A program made the translations under genes and the position numbers. The notes beneath the pieces are model-generated. The model had not been told where the DNA came from and did not search any database. It was given only the letters and a program-made list of their open reading frames with translations. A DNA stretch of 32,070 nucleotides from Actinomycetes bacterium (GTDB lineage Bacteria; Actinomycetota; Actinomycetes; Streptosporangiales; Streptosporangiaceae): the NCBI GenBank assembly GCA_025964635.1, contig JAOPYP010000587.1:1-32070 (forward strand). The letters are read 5' to 3'. Each line of letters opens with the position of its first letter. Position 1 is the first letter of the stretch. Of the stretch, positions 1 to 8,404 are shown piece after piece.

Positions 1-753
1 GATCAGCGTGTCGCCCTCCGGCCCGCCGGTGAGCGCGACCACGACCCGCTCCCGCGCCTCCCAGGTGTCGTGGATCCCGTGCTCCAGGCGGTACTTCTGC
101 AGGCCCTCGTCCACCTTGTCGGCCAGCCAGAGCAGGGCCAGCTCGCGCAGGGCGGTCAGGTTGCCGGTGCGGAAGTAGTTGGTCAGCGCGGCGTCGATCT
201 TCTCGGGCGGGTAGATGTTCCCGTGGGCCATCCGGCGGCGCAGCGCCTCGGGGGTCATATCGACCAGTTCGACCTGGTCGGCGGCGCGGACCATGGCGTC
301 AGGGACGGTCTCACGCTGCGGCACGCCAGTGATCTTCTGGACCACGTCGTTCAGGGACTCGAGGTGCTGGATGTTGACCGTCGAGATGACCTCGATCCCG
401 GCGGCCAGCAGTTCCTCCACGTCCTCCCAGCGCTTGGCGTGCCGCGAGCCCGGCACGTTCGTGTGCGCGAACTCGTCGACCAGGGCGATCTCCGGCTTGC
501 GGGCCAGCACCGCGTCCAGGTCCATCTCCTCGAACGACGTGCCGCGGTAGGAGACCCGGGCCCGGGGGATGATCTCCAGGCCGTCGAGCAGATCGGCGGT
601 GTGCGGGCGCCCGTGCGTCTCCACGAACGCCACGACCACGTCCGCGCCGCGCTCGATCCGCCGGTGCCCCTCGCCGAGCATGGCAAAGGTCTTCCCGGCG
701 CCCGCCGCCGCGCCCAGGTAGATCCGGAGCTGCCCACGCTCCTGCTCGGCCAT
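1..753 (-). CDS. kdpD: Sensor histidine kinase KdpD, N-terminal part (runs off left edge)
   Basis: This is an open frame of 251 codons with no stop before the window edge, so it is absent from the ORF track. It encodes the N-terminal KdpD sensor domain: a Walker A motif GAAAGAGKT at about residues 14-22 and a Walker B-like segment IALVDEFAHTN at about 89-99, both typical of KdpD. The universal-stress-like, transmembrane and kinase domains lie outside the window. The ATG at 753 is preceded by GGAGAAAG about 10 bases upstream. KdpD senses potassium limitation or turgor and phosphorylates KdpE to induce the pump. It lies last in the visible operon, 79 bases after kdpE. The order E then D differs from the kdpD-kdpE order of E. 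coli. The identification is firm. Confidence 0.95.
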   Translation of the reverse strand, partial: MAEQERGQLRIYLGAAAGAGKTFAMLGEGHRRIERGADVVVAFVETHGRPHTADLLDGLEIIPRARVSYRGTSFEEMDLDAVLARKPEIALVDEFAHTNVPGSRHAKRWEDVEELLAAGIEVISTVNIQHLESLNDVVQKITGVPQRETVPDAMVRAADQVELVDMTPEALRRRMAHGNIYPPEKIDAALTNYFRTGNLTALRELALLWLADKVDEGLQKYRLEHGIHDTWEARERVVVALTGGPEGDTLI

Positions 754-832
754 GGTCCCGTTCTTTCTCCTCAACGAACCCCACTCTCAGTGTGCCCACT
801 CACCCCACGAACTGGGACCGGGCCCACTGTGA

Positions 833-1564
833 TCAGGGCTGGAAGCGGTAGCCCATACCGGGCTCGGTCAGCAGGTGACGGGGCCGGGCCGGGTCGTCCT
901 CCAGCTTCCGCCGCAGCCCGGCCATGTGGAAGCGCAGGTAGTGGGTGCTGTCCTGGTAGGCCGGCCCCCACACCTCGGTCAGCAGCCGGCGGCCGCCGAC
1001 CAGCTGGCCCGGGTGGCGGATCAGGATCTCCAGCAGCCGCCACTCGGTCGGCGTGAGCCGGACCTGCTGGCCGTCCCGGGTCGCCAGGTGCGCGGCCAGG
1101 TCGACGGCGGAGCGGCCGATGGCCACCGGCCGCGCGGGCGGCGGCGGCCCGTCGCGGCGCAGCGCAGCGCGCAGCCGGGCCAGCAGTTCCTCCATGGAGA
1201 AGGGCTTGGTCACGTAGTCGTCGGCCCCGGCGTCCAGGGCGCCGATCTTGTCACCCGGCCCGGTCCGGCCGGACAGCACGATGACCGGCGCGGACGTGAC
1301 CAGCCGCAGTTCCCGGATCAGGTCGATGCCATCGATGTCGGGGAGGCCAAGGTCAAGGATCACCGCGTCCGGTGTTCGTTGCGTAGCTTTTTCCAGGGCC
1401 GGGCGGCCGGCCTGCATCGTGACGGCCTCGTAGCCGCGGGCCCGGAGGTTGATCCGCAGCGCCCGCAGCAGGGCCGGCTCGTCCTCGACCACGAGGATGG
1501 TCTGCCGGGCAGCGGGCACGGCAGCGCCCGGGTCCTGATCCGGTGCTGCCGCGCCCGCCGCCAT
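833..1564 (-). CDS. kdpE: OmpR-family response regulator KdpE
   Basis: This 243-residue protein has a CheY-like receiver followed by a winged-helix DNA-binding domain. In the receiver I see the acidic pair DE at about 28-29, the phospho-acceptor Asp in VILDLGLPD at about 71, the switch Ser at about 98 and the conserved Lys of VTKPF at 120. The C-terminal half carries the OmpR-type segment LTPTEWRLLEILIRHPGQLV and ends GMGYRF, as is usual. KdpE-P activates kdpFABC transcription. The start is ATG with GGGGAGG about 6 bases upstream. The first 20 residues are an Ala/Pro-rich extension not needed for the fold. It lies 27 bases after kdpC and before kdpD. Assignment to KdpE rather than another OmpR regulator rests on its position within the kdp operon as well as on sequence. 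Confidence 0.95.
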   Translation of the reverse strand: MAAGAAAPDQDPGAAVPAARQTILVVEDEPALLRALRINLRARGYEAVTMQAGRPALEKATQRTPDAVILDLGLPDIDGIDLIRELRLVTSAPVIVLSGRTGPGDKIGALDAGADDYVTKPFSMEELLARLRAALRRDGPPPPARPVAIGRSAVDLAAHLATRDGQQVRLTPTEWRLLEILIRHPGQLVGGRRLLTEVWGPAYQDSTHYLRFHMAGLRRKLEDDPARPRHLLTEPGMGYRFQP

Positions 1565-1591
1565 GTGCCGCCTCCCCTTCTGCTGCCGTGC

Positions 1592-2236
1592 CTAGTGCCC
1601 GGACGCCAGCGGGAACTGCTGGTCCAGCGCGATATTCAGGGTGAGCACGTCGACCCGGGGCTCGCCGAGGAAGCCCAGGGTCCGGCCCTGGACGAACCGG
1701 CTGACCAGGGCCCGGACCGCGGACGGGCTGGCGTGCCGTGCCGCGGCCACCCGGTTCACCTGCAGGTAGGCGTTCTGGGGGGAGACGTCCGGGTCCAGGC
1801 CCGACCCGGACGCGGTCACCGCGTCCGGCGGGATGCTGGAGATCTTCACGTGATTGAGCGCGGCGTACTGCTTCTGCCGCTGCTTGATCAGCTGCACCAG
1901 CGTCGGGTTGTTCGGGCCCAGGTTGGACGCGGCGGAGAAGCCGGGGTCACAGCCGTAGTCGGTCTTGTCGGTGGCATTGACCGCGGCGGAGGGCCGGGGC
2001 TGGAAGTACTGCGCCAGCGGGTTGCCCTTGGCGTTCACGAACTCCTGGCACAGCAGGCTGGACCCGACCACTTTGCCCTGGTAGCTGACCTGGGAGCCGT
2101 TGGCCTGCTGGTGGAAGGCCGCCTGGGCCACCCCGAACATGACCGCCGGGTAGATGATCCCGCACAGCACGGTGAAGACCAGCAGGCCGCGCAGCGCAGC
2201 GAGGTGCTGCCGGACGAGGCTTGGAAGACGATTCAT
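1592..2236 (-). CDS. kdpC: Potassium-transporting ATPase subunit KdpC
   Basis: This 214-residue protein has one N-terminal membrane segment (about residues 17-39) and an extracytoplasmic domain. It contains the family signatures QYFQPRPSA and DAVTASGSGLDPDVSP and the C-terminal region LGFLGEPRVDVLTLNIAL. KdpC is the small accessory subunit that binds KdpA and KdpB and is needed for assembly and high-affinity transport. The ATG at 2236 lies 6 bases after the kdpB stop, which suggests translational coupling. The length is close to that of known KdpC proteins, and I see nothing truncated. Confidence 0.97.
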   Translation of the reverse strand: MNRLPSLVRQHLAALRGLLVFTVLCGIIYPAVMFGVAQAAFHQQANGSQVSYQGKVVGSSLLCQEFVNAKGNPLAQYFQPRPSAAVNATDKTDYGCDPGFSAASNLGPNNPTLVQLIKQRQKQYAALNHVKISSIPPDAVTASGSGLDPDVSPQNAYLQVNRVAAARHASPSAVRALVSRFVQGRTLGFLGEPRVDVLTLNIALDQQFPLASGH

Positions 2237-2242
2237 GACTGG

Positions 2243-4381
2243 TCAGCCGCCAAATCCTGGAATGAATTGAATAATGAGATCGATGACCTTGATCCCGATG
2301 AACGGGATGATCAGCCCGCCCGCGCCGTAGATCCACAGATTCCTGCGGAGCATCGCCGACGCCGACGAGGGCCGGTACCGGACACCGCGCAGGGCCAGCG
2401 GGATCAGCGCGACGATGATCAGCCCGTTGAAGATGATCGCCGAGGTGATGGCCGAGTCCGGGCTGTGCAGGTGCAGGATGTTGAGCTTGGACAGGCCGGG
2501 GATCACGCTGGCGAACATGGCCGGGATGATCGCGAAGTACTTGGCCACGTCGTTGGTGATGGAGAAGGTGGTCAGCGCGCCCCGGGTGATCAGCAACTGC
2601 TTGCCGATCTCCACGATCTCGATGAGCTTGGTCGGGTTGGAGTCCAGGTCCACCATGTTCCCGGCCTCCTTGGCCGCGGAGGTCCCGGTGTTCATGGCCA
2701 CCCCGACGTCGGCCTGGGCGAGCGCGGGGGCGTCGTTCGTGCCGTCCCCCGTCATCGCGACCAGCTTGCCGCCTTCCTGCTCCTTCCTGATCAGCGCCAT
2801 CTTGTCTTCCGGCGTGGCCTCGGCGAGGAAGTCGTCCACGCCGGACTCGTCCGCGATGGCCTTGGCGGTCAGCGGGTTGTCCCCGGTGATCATGACCGTC
2901 CGGATGCCCATGGTGCGCATCTCGGCGAACCGCTCGGCGATGCCCTCCTTGACGATGTCCTTGAGGTGGATGACCCCGAGCGCGCGGGCTCCGGGTGCCC
3001 GGCCCACGCCGCCGTTGGCGCGCTCGGCTACGACCAGCGGGGTCCCGCCGGCCGAGGAGATGCCGTCCACGAGGTCGCCGAGTTCGGGCGGCGGCGTGCC
3101 GCCACCATCGCGGATCCACTGCGAGACCGAGGCGGCGGCGCCCTTGCGGACCTCGCGGCCGTCGGCCAGGTCCACGCCGCTCATCCGGGTCTGCGCGGTG
3201 AACTCCACGAACTCGGCGCCCTGCAGTTCGCCTTCCTGGCGTTCCCGCAGACCGTACTGGTCCTTGGCCAGCACCACGATGGAGCGGCCTTCCGGCGTGT
3301 AGTCAGCCATGCTGGACAGCTGGGCCGCGTCCGCCAGGTCGGCAGCGGTGACGCCGGCGACCGGGAGAAACTCGCTGGCCTGCCGGTTGCCGATGGTGAT
3401 CGTGCCGGTCTTGTCCAGCAGCAGCGTGTTCACGTCGCCCGCCGCCTCGACGGCCCGCCCGGACATGGCCAGCACGTTCCGCTGGACCAGCCGGTCCATG
3501 CCGGCGATGCCGATCGCGGACAGCAGCGCGCCGATCGTGGTCGGGATCAGCGCGACCAGCAGCGCCACCAGGACCACCAGGGTCTGCGGCGCCTTGGAGT
3601 AGAACGCCAGCGGCTGCAGCGTGATCACGGCGAGCATGAAGATGACGGTCAGCGAGGCGAGCAGGATGTTCAGCGCGAGCTCGTTCGGCGTCTTCTGCCG
3701 CTTCGCGCCCTCGACCAGGGCGATCATCCGGTCGATGAAGGTCTCACCGGGCTTGGAGGTGATCTTCACCACGATCCGGTCGGACAGGACCCGGGTGCCG
3801 CCGGTGACCGCGGACCGGTCACCGCCGGACTCCCGGATGACCGGGGCAGACTCGCCGGTGATGGCCGACTCGTCCACCGAGGCGACCCCCTCGACGACGT
3901 CGCCGTCACCCGGGATGATCTCCCCTGCCTCGACCACGGCGAAGTCGCCGAGGGTGAGCTGGGTACCGGGCACCTCTTCTTCGTGGACCTCGGTCTGGCC
4001 CGGCTGCCAGCCGGTCAGCCGCCGGGCTACGGTCTCCCGCTTCGTCCGGCGCAGCGTTTCGGCCTGCGCCTTGCCCCGGCCCTCGGCCACCGCCTCGGCC
4101 AGGTTGGCGAAGACCACGGTCAGCCACAGCCACACCACGATCGTCCAGTTGAAGACCGAGGGGTGGGCGATGGCCGTGCCGGTGGTCAGCACGGCGCCGA
4201 CCTCGACGACGAACATGACCGGGTTCCTCAGCTGAACCCGGGGGTCCAGCTTCTTGAACGCGTCCGGAGTCGACCTCCACAGCATCTTGGGGTCGAGCAG
4301 GCCGCCGCCGATCCGGCGTTCGGTGTCGGCCGTCGTCCGGCCCCGGCCCGCCGGAGCCTCGGGTGTCGTAGTTACAGCCAT
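2243..4381 (-). CDS. kdpB: Potassium-transporting P-type ATPase subunit KdpB
   Basis: This is the catalytic subunit of the KdpFABC pump, 712 residues. I see the actuator motif TGES at 175-178, the phosphorylation motif DKTGT with Asp at about 323, and the hinge motif [22 protein letters not shown], along with several membrane segments including the last two near the C-terminus. The Ser of TGES is the site where phosphorylation inhibits E. coli KdpB, and it is kept here. ATP hydrolysis by this subunit drives potassium through KdpA. Its ATG overlaps the kdpA stop by one base (TGATG). The N-terminus is extended by about 25 Thr/Arg-rich residues compared with the minimal family. The gene is intact. 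Confidence 0.98.
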   Translation of the reverse strand: MAVTTTPEAPAGRGRTTADTERRIGGGLLDPKMLWRSTPDAFKKLDPRVQLRNPVMFVVEVGAVLTTGTAIAHPSVFNWTIVVWLWLTVVFANLAEAVAEGRGKAQAETLRRTKRETVARRLTGWQPGQTEVHEEEVPGTQLTLGDFAVVEAGEIIPGDGDVVEGVASVDESAITGESAPVIRESGGDRSAVTGGTRVLSDRIVVKITSKPGETFIDRMIALVEGAKRQKTPNELALNILLASLTVIFMLAVITLQPLAFYSKAPQTLVVLVALLVALIPTTIGALLSAIGIAGMDRLVQRNVLAMSGRAVEAAGDVNTLLLDKTGTITIGNRQASEFLPVAGVTAADLADAAQLSSMADYTPEGRSIVVLAKDQYGLRERQEGELQGAEFVEFTAQTRMSGVDLADGREVRKGAAASVSQWIRDGGGTPPPELGDLVDGISSAGGTPLVVAERANGGVGRAPGARALGVIHLKDIVKEGIAERFAEMRTMGIRTVMITGDNPLTAKAIADESGVDDFLAEATPEDKMALIRKEQEGGKLVAMTGDGTNDAPALAQADVGVAMNTGTSAAKEAGNMVDLDSNPTKLIEIVEIGKQLLITRGALTTFSITNDVAKYFAIIPAMFASVIPGLSKLNILHLHSPDSAITSAIIFNGLIIVALIPLALRGVRYRPSSASAMLRRNLWIYGAGGLIIPFIGIKVIDLIIQFIPGFGG

Positions 4382-6042
4382 CAGTGCAGTCCTTCTGCGA
4401 AGGGGCCCAGCGCCAGGGCCGGGAAGTAGGTCAGGCCGACCAGGATGAGAATGACGGCCACGAGCATGCCGACGAACAGCGGTTTCCTGGTATCCAGCGT
4501 TCCCACGCTCGCGGGCACGGGGCTCTGCCTGGCTAGCGAGCCCGCCAAGCCGAGGGCGAAGATCTCGGGCGCGAACCGGCCGAGCAGGATCACGATGCCG
4601 CCGACCGTGTTGTACCAGGTGGTGTTGCCGGTCAGGCCGCCGAAAGCCGAGCCGTTGTTATTAGCCATCGAGGCGAACGCGTACACCACCTCGCTCAGGC
4701 CGTGTGGCCCCGGATTGAGGATCGATGCCTGCGGGTTTTTCAGCCCGATGGACAGCCCCGCCGCGGTCAGGATGACCACGGGGAGGGTGAGGAAGTACAA
4801 GGCGGCGTACTTCATCTCGGCCGGCCGGATCTTCTTGCCGATGTACTCCGGGGTCCGGCCGACCATCAGCCCGGCCACGAACACCGTCACGATGGCCAGC
4901 ACCAGGATGCCGTACATGCCGGCCCCGATGCCGCCGGGCGCGATCTCGCCCAGCGCGATGTCGAACAGCGCGATACCGCCCCCGAACGGGGTGAACGAAT
5001 CATGGAACGAGTTCACCGCCCCGGTGGACGTGGTCGTCGTCGACGCCGCGAACAACGAGGAGCCGGGGTTGCCGAACGCGACCTCCTTGCCCTCGAACGC
5101 GCCGTGCGCGAGGTGCGGGGCCATCCCGGCGCCCTGGGCCTCGAAGAAGCTGATGCCGCCGACGGCGGCCAGCCAGATGACGACCATGACCGCGACCAGG
5201 GCGTAGCCCTGCCGGTTGTCGCCGATCATCTTGCCGAACGCGCGGGGCGTGGCGAATGGGATGACCAGCAGGATGAAGATCGTGAGCCAGTTCGTGAACG
5301 GGTTCGGGTTCTCGAACGGGTGCGCGGAGTTGGCGTTGAAGAAGCCGCCCCCGTTGTTCCCCAGGTTCTTGATGGCTTCCTGCGAGGCCACCGGGCCGCC
5401 GACCATGGTCTGGTGCCCGCCGGAGAGCGTGGTCACCGAGTGGTAGGCGCTGAAGTTGTCGATCACGCCGCCGGACATGTAGATGATGGCGACGATGACG
5501 GACAGCGGGAGCAGCAGCCGGAACACGGCGCGGGTCAGGTCCACCCAGAAGTTGCCGAGCTTGTCGGTCCGGGACCGGGTGAACCCGCGGATCAGCGCGA
5601 TGGCGACCACGAGGCCGACCCCGGCAGACAGGAAGTTCTGCACCGCCAGGCCGCTCATCTGGGTCAGGTAGCCCATGGTGGACTCGCCGGAGTAGTTCTG
5701 CCAGTTCGTGTTGGTCACGAACGAGGCCGACGTGTTCCAGGCGAGAGCCGGCGGCACCGCGCTCATGTGCTCCGAGAACGGGAGGTAGTGCTGCAGCCGC
5801 TGGAGCCCGTACAGGAACACCACGCTGACCCCGGAGAAGGCCAGCATGCTGCGCAGGTAGGCGCTCCACTTCTGGTCGGTCTCGGGGTTGATGCCGATTA
5901 CCTTGTAGACGCCGCGCTCGACCCGCCAGTGCTTATCGGTCGTGAACATGCGGGCCATGTAGTTGCCAAGCGGGATATAACACGCGGCCAGCGCGGCCAC
6001 CAGCAAGGCGATCTGGAGCCAGCCCGCGAGGGCGCCGTTCAT
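4381..6042 (-). CDS. kdpA: Potassium-transporting ATPase subunit KdpA (canonical copy)
   Basis: This potassium-binding, channel-like subunit has 553 residues and about ten membrane segments. Its four pore loops carry [42 protein letters not shown] and [10 protein letters not shown], close to the family consensus. The Gln after TNTNW, important for potassium affinity in E. coli KdpA, is retained. The start ATG overlaps the kdpF stop by one base (TGATG) and its own stop overlaps the kdpB ATG in the same way, so F-A-B are tightly coupled. This copy is the natural partner of the adjacent KdpB and KdpC. A second, more divergent KdpA is encoded at 6545-8194. Confidence 0.98.
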   Translation of the reverse strand: MNGALAGWLQIALLVAALAACYIPLGNYMARMFTTDKHWRVERGVYKVIGINPETDQKWSAYLRSMLAFSGVSVVFLYGLQRLQHYLPFSEHMSAVPPALAWNTSASFVTNTNWQNYSGESTMGYLTQMSGLAVQNFLSAGVGLVVAIALIRGFTRSRTDKLGNFWVDLTRAVFRLLLPLSVIVAIIYMSGGVIDNFSAYHSVTTLSGGHQTMVGGPVASQEAIKNLGNNGGGFFNANSAHPFENPNPFTNWLTIFILLVIPFATPRAFGKMIGDNRQGYALVAVMVVIWLAAVGGISFFEAQGAGMAPHLAHGAFEGKEVAFGNPGSSLFAASTTTTSTGAVNSFHDSFTPFGGGIALFDIALGEIAPGGIGAGMYGILVLAIVTVFVAGLMVGRTPEYIGKKIRPAEMKYAALYFLTLPVVILTAAGLSIGLKNPQASILNPGPHGLSEVVYAFASMANNNGSAFGGLTGNTTWYNTVGGIVILLGRFAPEIFALGLAGSLARQSPVPASVGTLDTRKPLFVGMLVAVILILVGLTYFPALALGPFAEGLH

Positions 6043-6131
6043 CAGAACCTCTCAGGCAGCACGAGGGCTACGAACAGGTAGATAGTGACGATCACGCCGG
6101 CGATCAGGCCGATCAGGTTCTCAGCGCTCAA
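6042..6131 (-). CDS. kdpF: Small pump-stabilising subunit KdpF
   Basis: This is a 29-residue single-membrane-span peptide too short for the ORF track. It begins SAENLIGLIAG after the start, continues with a hydrophobic helix and ends VLPERF, the usual KdpF layout (E. coli KdpF is also 29 residues and stabilises the KdpABC complex). The only start in a sensible place is TTG at 6131, read as Met. This TTG lies inside the last codons of the upstream peptide gene, overlapping it by 11 bases, so translation is probably coupled. The TGA stop shares one base with the kdpA ATG. Confidence 0.85.
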   Translation of the reverse strand: MSAENLIGLIAGVIVTIYLFVALVLPERF

Positions 6132-6210
6132 AACGCTCGACCCCCTTGATGAGGAGGAAGAGCGCGGCGAACACCACGATCGTCAGCCCGATATAGACGA
6201 GGTCAAGCAC
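6121..6210 (-). CDS. Small membrane peptide upstream of kdpF
   Basis: This is a 29-codon frame from GTG at 6210 with a strong ribosome site (GGAGGG about 5 bases upstream). It encodes a short acidic start, a hydrophobic helix (LVYIGLTIVVFAALFLLIK) and a charged end (GVERFER). From memory, similar short peptides occur upstream of kdpF in many bacterial kdp operons, but no function is established that I know of. It is the first gene after the kdp promoter, and its 3' end contains the kdpF TTG start. It may act as a further small subunit or as a coupling leader for kdpF. The coding call rests on the ribosome site, the membrane-peptide pattern and the overlap. Confidence 0.75.
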   Translation of the reverse strand: MLDLVYIGLTIVVFAALFLLIKGVERFER

Positions 6211-6247
6211 GGGGCCCTCCTAGGCTTCCCAGAGGCAACGGTCAGGC

Positions 6248-6276
6248 CCTATGCAGGCGCTGACGGACTCAGTCAA
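6248..6276 (-). promoter_or_regulatory. Promoter of the kdp operon
   Basis: Read on the minus strand, TTGACT (6276-6271) is followed after exactly 17 bases by CATAGG (6253-6248), a good vegetative sigma-70-type match. Transcription would start near 6241 and leave about 30 bases before the GTG of the first small gene. Two copies of the 16-bp dyad described below lie just upstream. The call is by eye from consensus and spacing. Confidence 0.6.
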
Positions 6277-6299
6277 GCCCCGGGAAACGGGGAAAAGTC

Positions 6300-6322
6300 C
6301 GGTCCAAGCGGGACCCATGCGG
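6300..6322 (+). repeat. Dyad copy 1 (candidate operator)
   Basis: GGTCC-AAGCG-GGACC followed by CATGCGG. It is the weakest match to the dyad family but has perfect 5-base arms and the same CATGCG tail. Its centre is about 32 bases upstream of the kdp -35 hexamer. Confidence 0.45.
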
Positions 6323-6328
6323 GGCCCT

Positions 6329-6353
6329 GGCGGTTCCTAACAGAACCCATGCG
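6329..6353 (+). repeat. Dyad copy 2 (candidate operator)
   Basis: GGCG then GGTTC-CTAACA-GAACC, followed by CATGCG. The arms are perfect inverted repeats of 5 bases. It lies 32 bases (about three helical turns) from copy 1 in the same orientation, upstream of the kdp promoter. Confidence 0.55.
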
Positions 6354-6427
6354 CTATCCCCCTCACCAGCGCCGCGATCATCGAGCGGGCTGACCGGCGG
6401 GCCCCGGGCGGGTCAGTGAGGGCCGGG

Positions 6428-6454
6428 CCGCATTGATTCCGACAGGAATCGGCC
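6428..6454 (-). repeat. Dyad copy 3 (candidate operator)
   Basis: On the minus strand, GATTCC-TGTC-GGAATC is followed by AATGCGG and preceded by GGCC. The arms are perfect over 6 bases. It lies about 90 bases upstream of kdpA2 in the opposite orientation to copies 1 and 2. Confidence 0.55.
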
Positions 6455-6544
6455 GATGAACGTCTGAGTGCTGTTAGCGCGCGGGCCAATGCTCATCTGA
6501 CTGGTTCCTCTTAAAGGGACAGGCAAGAGGCTCGGGAGGCCGCG

Positions 6545-8194
6545 ATGGCGGGCTGGCTGCAGGTGGCAGCGGTGATCGCGCTCGTCGGCGCGTTGCATGT
6601 GCCGCTCGGCGACTACATGGCCCGGGTGTTCACCGCGCGGCGGCACTGGCGGGCGGAGATGGTGATCTACCGCCTGGGTGGCATGGACCCTGACACCGAC
6701 CAGCCCTGGCCCCACTACATCCGCTCGCTGCTCGCGACGTCGGTGGCGGGCATCGTCGGGCTGTACCTGCTGCTGCGGCTGCAAGGCCACCTGCCGTACT
6801 CGCTGGGCCACCCGGGCATGAGCCCGGCACTGGCGTTCGACACCGCGGTCAGCTTCACGACGAACACCAGCTGGCAGAACTACGCCGGGGAATCCACGCT
6901 CGGCTACCTCGCCCAGGCGGCGGGACTCGGCGTCGAGGCGTTCCTGAGCGCGGCCGTCGGGCTGGCTGCGGTGCTGGCGCTGATCCGGGGCATCGTCCGG
7001 CGCGAGACCGACCGGGTCGGCAACTTCTGGGTTGACCTGACCCGGGCGGTGACCCGGGTTCTGCTGCCGCTCGCCGCCGGGTTCGCCGTGCTGCTGGCCG
7101 GGCTCGGCGTGATCGAGAACCTGGGTAACTGGCAGGTGGTCACCACCCTCGCCGGAGGCCGGCAGGCCATCCCGGGCGGGCTGGTCGCATCCTGGGAACC
7201 GATCAAGCTGATCTCCGGCGACGGAGGCGGCTTCTTCAACGCCAACAGCGCCCACCCGTTCGAGAACCCGGGCCCGCTGACGAACGTCATCGAGATCACG
7301 CTGATGCTCCTGGTGCCGGTGGCCTGTATCCGCATGTTCGGCCGGCTGGTCGGTGACCGGCGTCAGGGCTGGGCGCTGCTGGCCGTGGCCGGCGTGCTGT
7401 TCACCGCCTGGATGGCGATCACAATCGCAGCAGAATCACAGGCCAGCGGGACGGCGCCCGCCGCCGCCCACGCCGCCATGGAAGGCAAGCAGACCGCATT
7501 CGGGGTACCGGGCAGTGCGGCGTTCGGGGTGGCGGCGACGTCCTCGGCCGACGGCGCGGCGAACGCGAGCTACGACAGCTTCACCGCGCTGGGCGGGGGC
7601 ATGCTGCTGTCGGCGATGCTGCTGGGGGAGGTCAGCCCCGGCGGGGTAGGCAGCGGGCTGTACGGCCTGCTGATGGTGGCGGTGATCGGCGTGTTCCTCG
7701 GCGGGCTGATGATCAGCCGTACCCCTGAGTACCTGCGAAAACGGATCCGTGCCCCCGAGATGAGGATGGTCGCCCTCTACTACCTGGCCACGCCCCTGGT
7801 CCTGCTGGCTGGCACCGCGGTGGCTATCGCGCTGCCCGCCGGGCGCGCAGCCATCCTCAACCCGGGTGCCCACGGCCTTTCCGAGGTGCTGTACGCCTTC
7901 ACCAGCTCGGCCAACAGCAATGGCAGCGCGTTCGGCGGTTTGTCCGGCAACACGACCTTCTACAACACGCTGCTGGCCGTGGTCATGCTGCTGGGACGGT
8001 ACGCGCCGATGGTGTTCGTGCTCGGGCTGGCCGGGTCCCTGGCGCGGCAGCGGCCCACCTCGGGCGGGGCGGGCACGCTCCGTACCAGCCAGCCGGCGTT
8101 CGTGGCGCTGTTGACCGGGGTCGCCGTGGTCCTGGTTTTCCTGACCTTCCTCCCGGCGCTGGCCCTGGGCCCGCTCGCCGAGGGCCTGCACTGA
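6545..8194 (+). CDS. kdpA: Second, divergent KdpA paralogue (orphan kdpA2)
   Basis: This is a full-length, 549-residue KdpA-family membrane protein, colinear with the canonical KdpA from GWLQ at the N-terminus to LALGPLAEGLH at the C-terminus. The pore-loop regions are kept but altered: TNTSWQNYAGE (canonical [11 protein letters not shown]), [19 protein letters not shown] (canonical GNNGGG), SADGAANASYDSF (canonical [12 protein letters not shown]) and [10 protein letters not shown] (canonical [10 protein letters not shown]). Two of the changes introduce Asp next to filter glycines. No kdpB or kdpC follows. It could replace KdpA in the pump under some condition, act as an ATPase-independent channel or transporter, or be a regulatory subunit. 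The reading frame is intact, which argues that it is in use. The start ATG has GGGAGG 5 bases upstream. Confidence 0.93.
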   Translation: MAGWLQVAAVIALVGALHVPLGDYMARVFTARRHWRAEMVIYRLGGMDPDTDQPWPHYIRSLLATSVAGIVGLYLLLRLQGHLPYSLGHPGMSPALAFDTAVSFTTNTSWQNYAGESTLGYLAQAAGLGVEAFLSAAVGLAAVLALIRGIVRRETDRVGNFWVDLTRAVTRVLLPLAAGFAVLLAGLGVIENLGNWQVVTTLAGGRQAIPGGLVASWEPIKLISGDGGGFFNANSAHPFENPGPLTNVIEITLMLLVPVACIRMFGRLVGDRRQGWALLAVAGVLFTAWMAITIAAESQASGTAPAAAHAAMEGKQTAFGVPGSAAFGVAATSSADGAANASYDSFTALGGGMLLSAMLLGEVSPGGVGSGLYGLLMVAVIGVFLGGLMISRTPEYLRKRIRAPEMRMVALYYLATPLVLLAGTAVAIALPAGRAAILNPGAHGLSEVLYAFTSSANSNGSAFGGLSGNTTFYNTLLAVVMLLGRYAPMVFVLGLAGSLARQRPTSGGAGTLRTSQPAFVALLTGVAVVLVFLTFLPALALGPLAEGLH

Positions 8195-8200
8195 ACCCCG

Positions 8201-8220
8201 GCCGCGGTTCCACCGGCGGC
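8201..8220 (+). terminator. Hairpin just after kdpA2
   Basis: GCCGCGGT and ACCGGCGGC pair around TTCC with one bulged base, starting 6 bases after the kdpA2 stop. There is no T tract, so it may be a weak terminator or an mRNA-stabilising hairpin. Confidence 0.35.
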
Positions 8221-8264
8221 TGCTGTTCCTGTTCGCCAGCACCGGATCGCCGCGTTGAGTGGCC

Positions 8265-8290
8265 GGCGGATCCTCACGGAATCCATACGG
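8265..8290 (+). repeat. Dyad copy 4 (candidate operator)
   Basis: GGCGGATCCTCACGGAATCC followed by ATACGG. It aligns with copies 2 and 3 but its arms are imperfect. The centre lies about 34 bases upstream of the -35 of the following promoter, close to the spacing of copy 1 from the kdp promoter. Confidence 0.5.
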
Positions 8291-8309
8291 GGGCCGCCCC
8301 GCGGTTGCC

Positions 8310-8338
8310 TTGGCAACGCCGGCCCCGCTGCTTACGCT
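8310..8338 (+). promoter_or_regulatory. Promoter of the DUF4118-type remnant
   Basis: TTGGCA at 8310-8315, a 17-base spacer and TACGCT at 8333-8338 form a plausible vegetative promoter. The -35 lies in a small palindrome (GTTGCC-TT-GGCAAC). The expected start near 8345 is about 60 bases before the ATG at 8405. Confidence 0.5.
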
Positions 8339-8404
8339 CGTAGCCAGGTGAGCCGGGAAGCCTGGTCGGCGCAGCATCCGCAGTCTGCCGGATCGGAGCG
8401 TGCC

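Larger units (their letters stand above)
6211..6544. promoter_or_regulatory. Divergent regulatory region between kdp operon and kdpA2
   Basis: This 334-base gap separates two divergent kdp units. It holds the kdp promoter (6248-6276) and three copies of a related dyad, two in direct orientation about 32 bases apart and one inverted nearer kdpA2. I could not find a convincing -35/-10 pair for kdpA2. Its ATG at 6545 has GGGAGG 5 bases upstream. The plus-strand ORF at 6085-6393 crosses this region but looks like a chance frame. Confidence 0.6.

Noticed and set aside
311-799. Minus-strand ORFs at 311-799 and 351-737
   Set aside because: Shadow frames of kdpD, whose true frame is open to the window edge and so missing from the track.
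875-4429. Plus-strand ORF of 1184 aa across the kdp genes
   Set aside because: It is a shadow of kdpE, kdpC and kdpB; it is Arg/Gly/His/Asp-rich with no domain, as antisense frames in GC-rich DNA are.
4702-6081. Plus-strand ORF of 459 aa opposite kdpA
   Set aside because: Low-complexity antisense frame of a clear kdpA gene.
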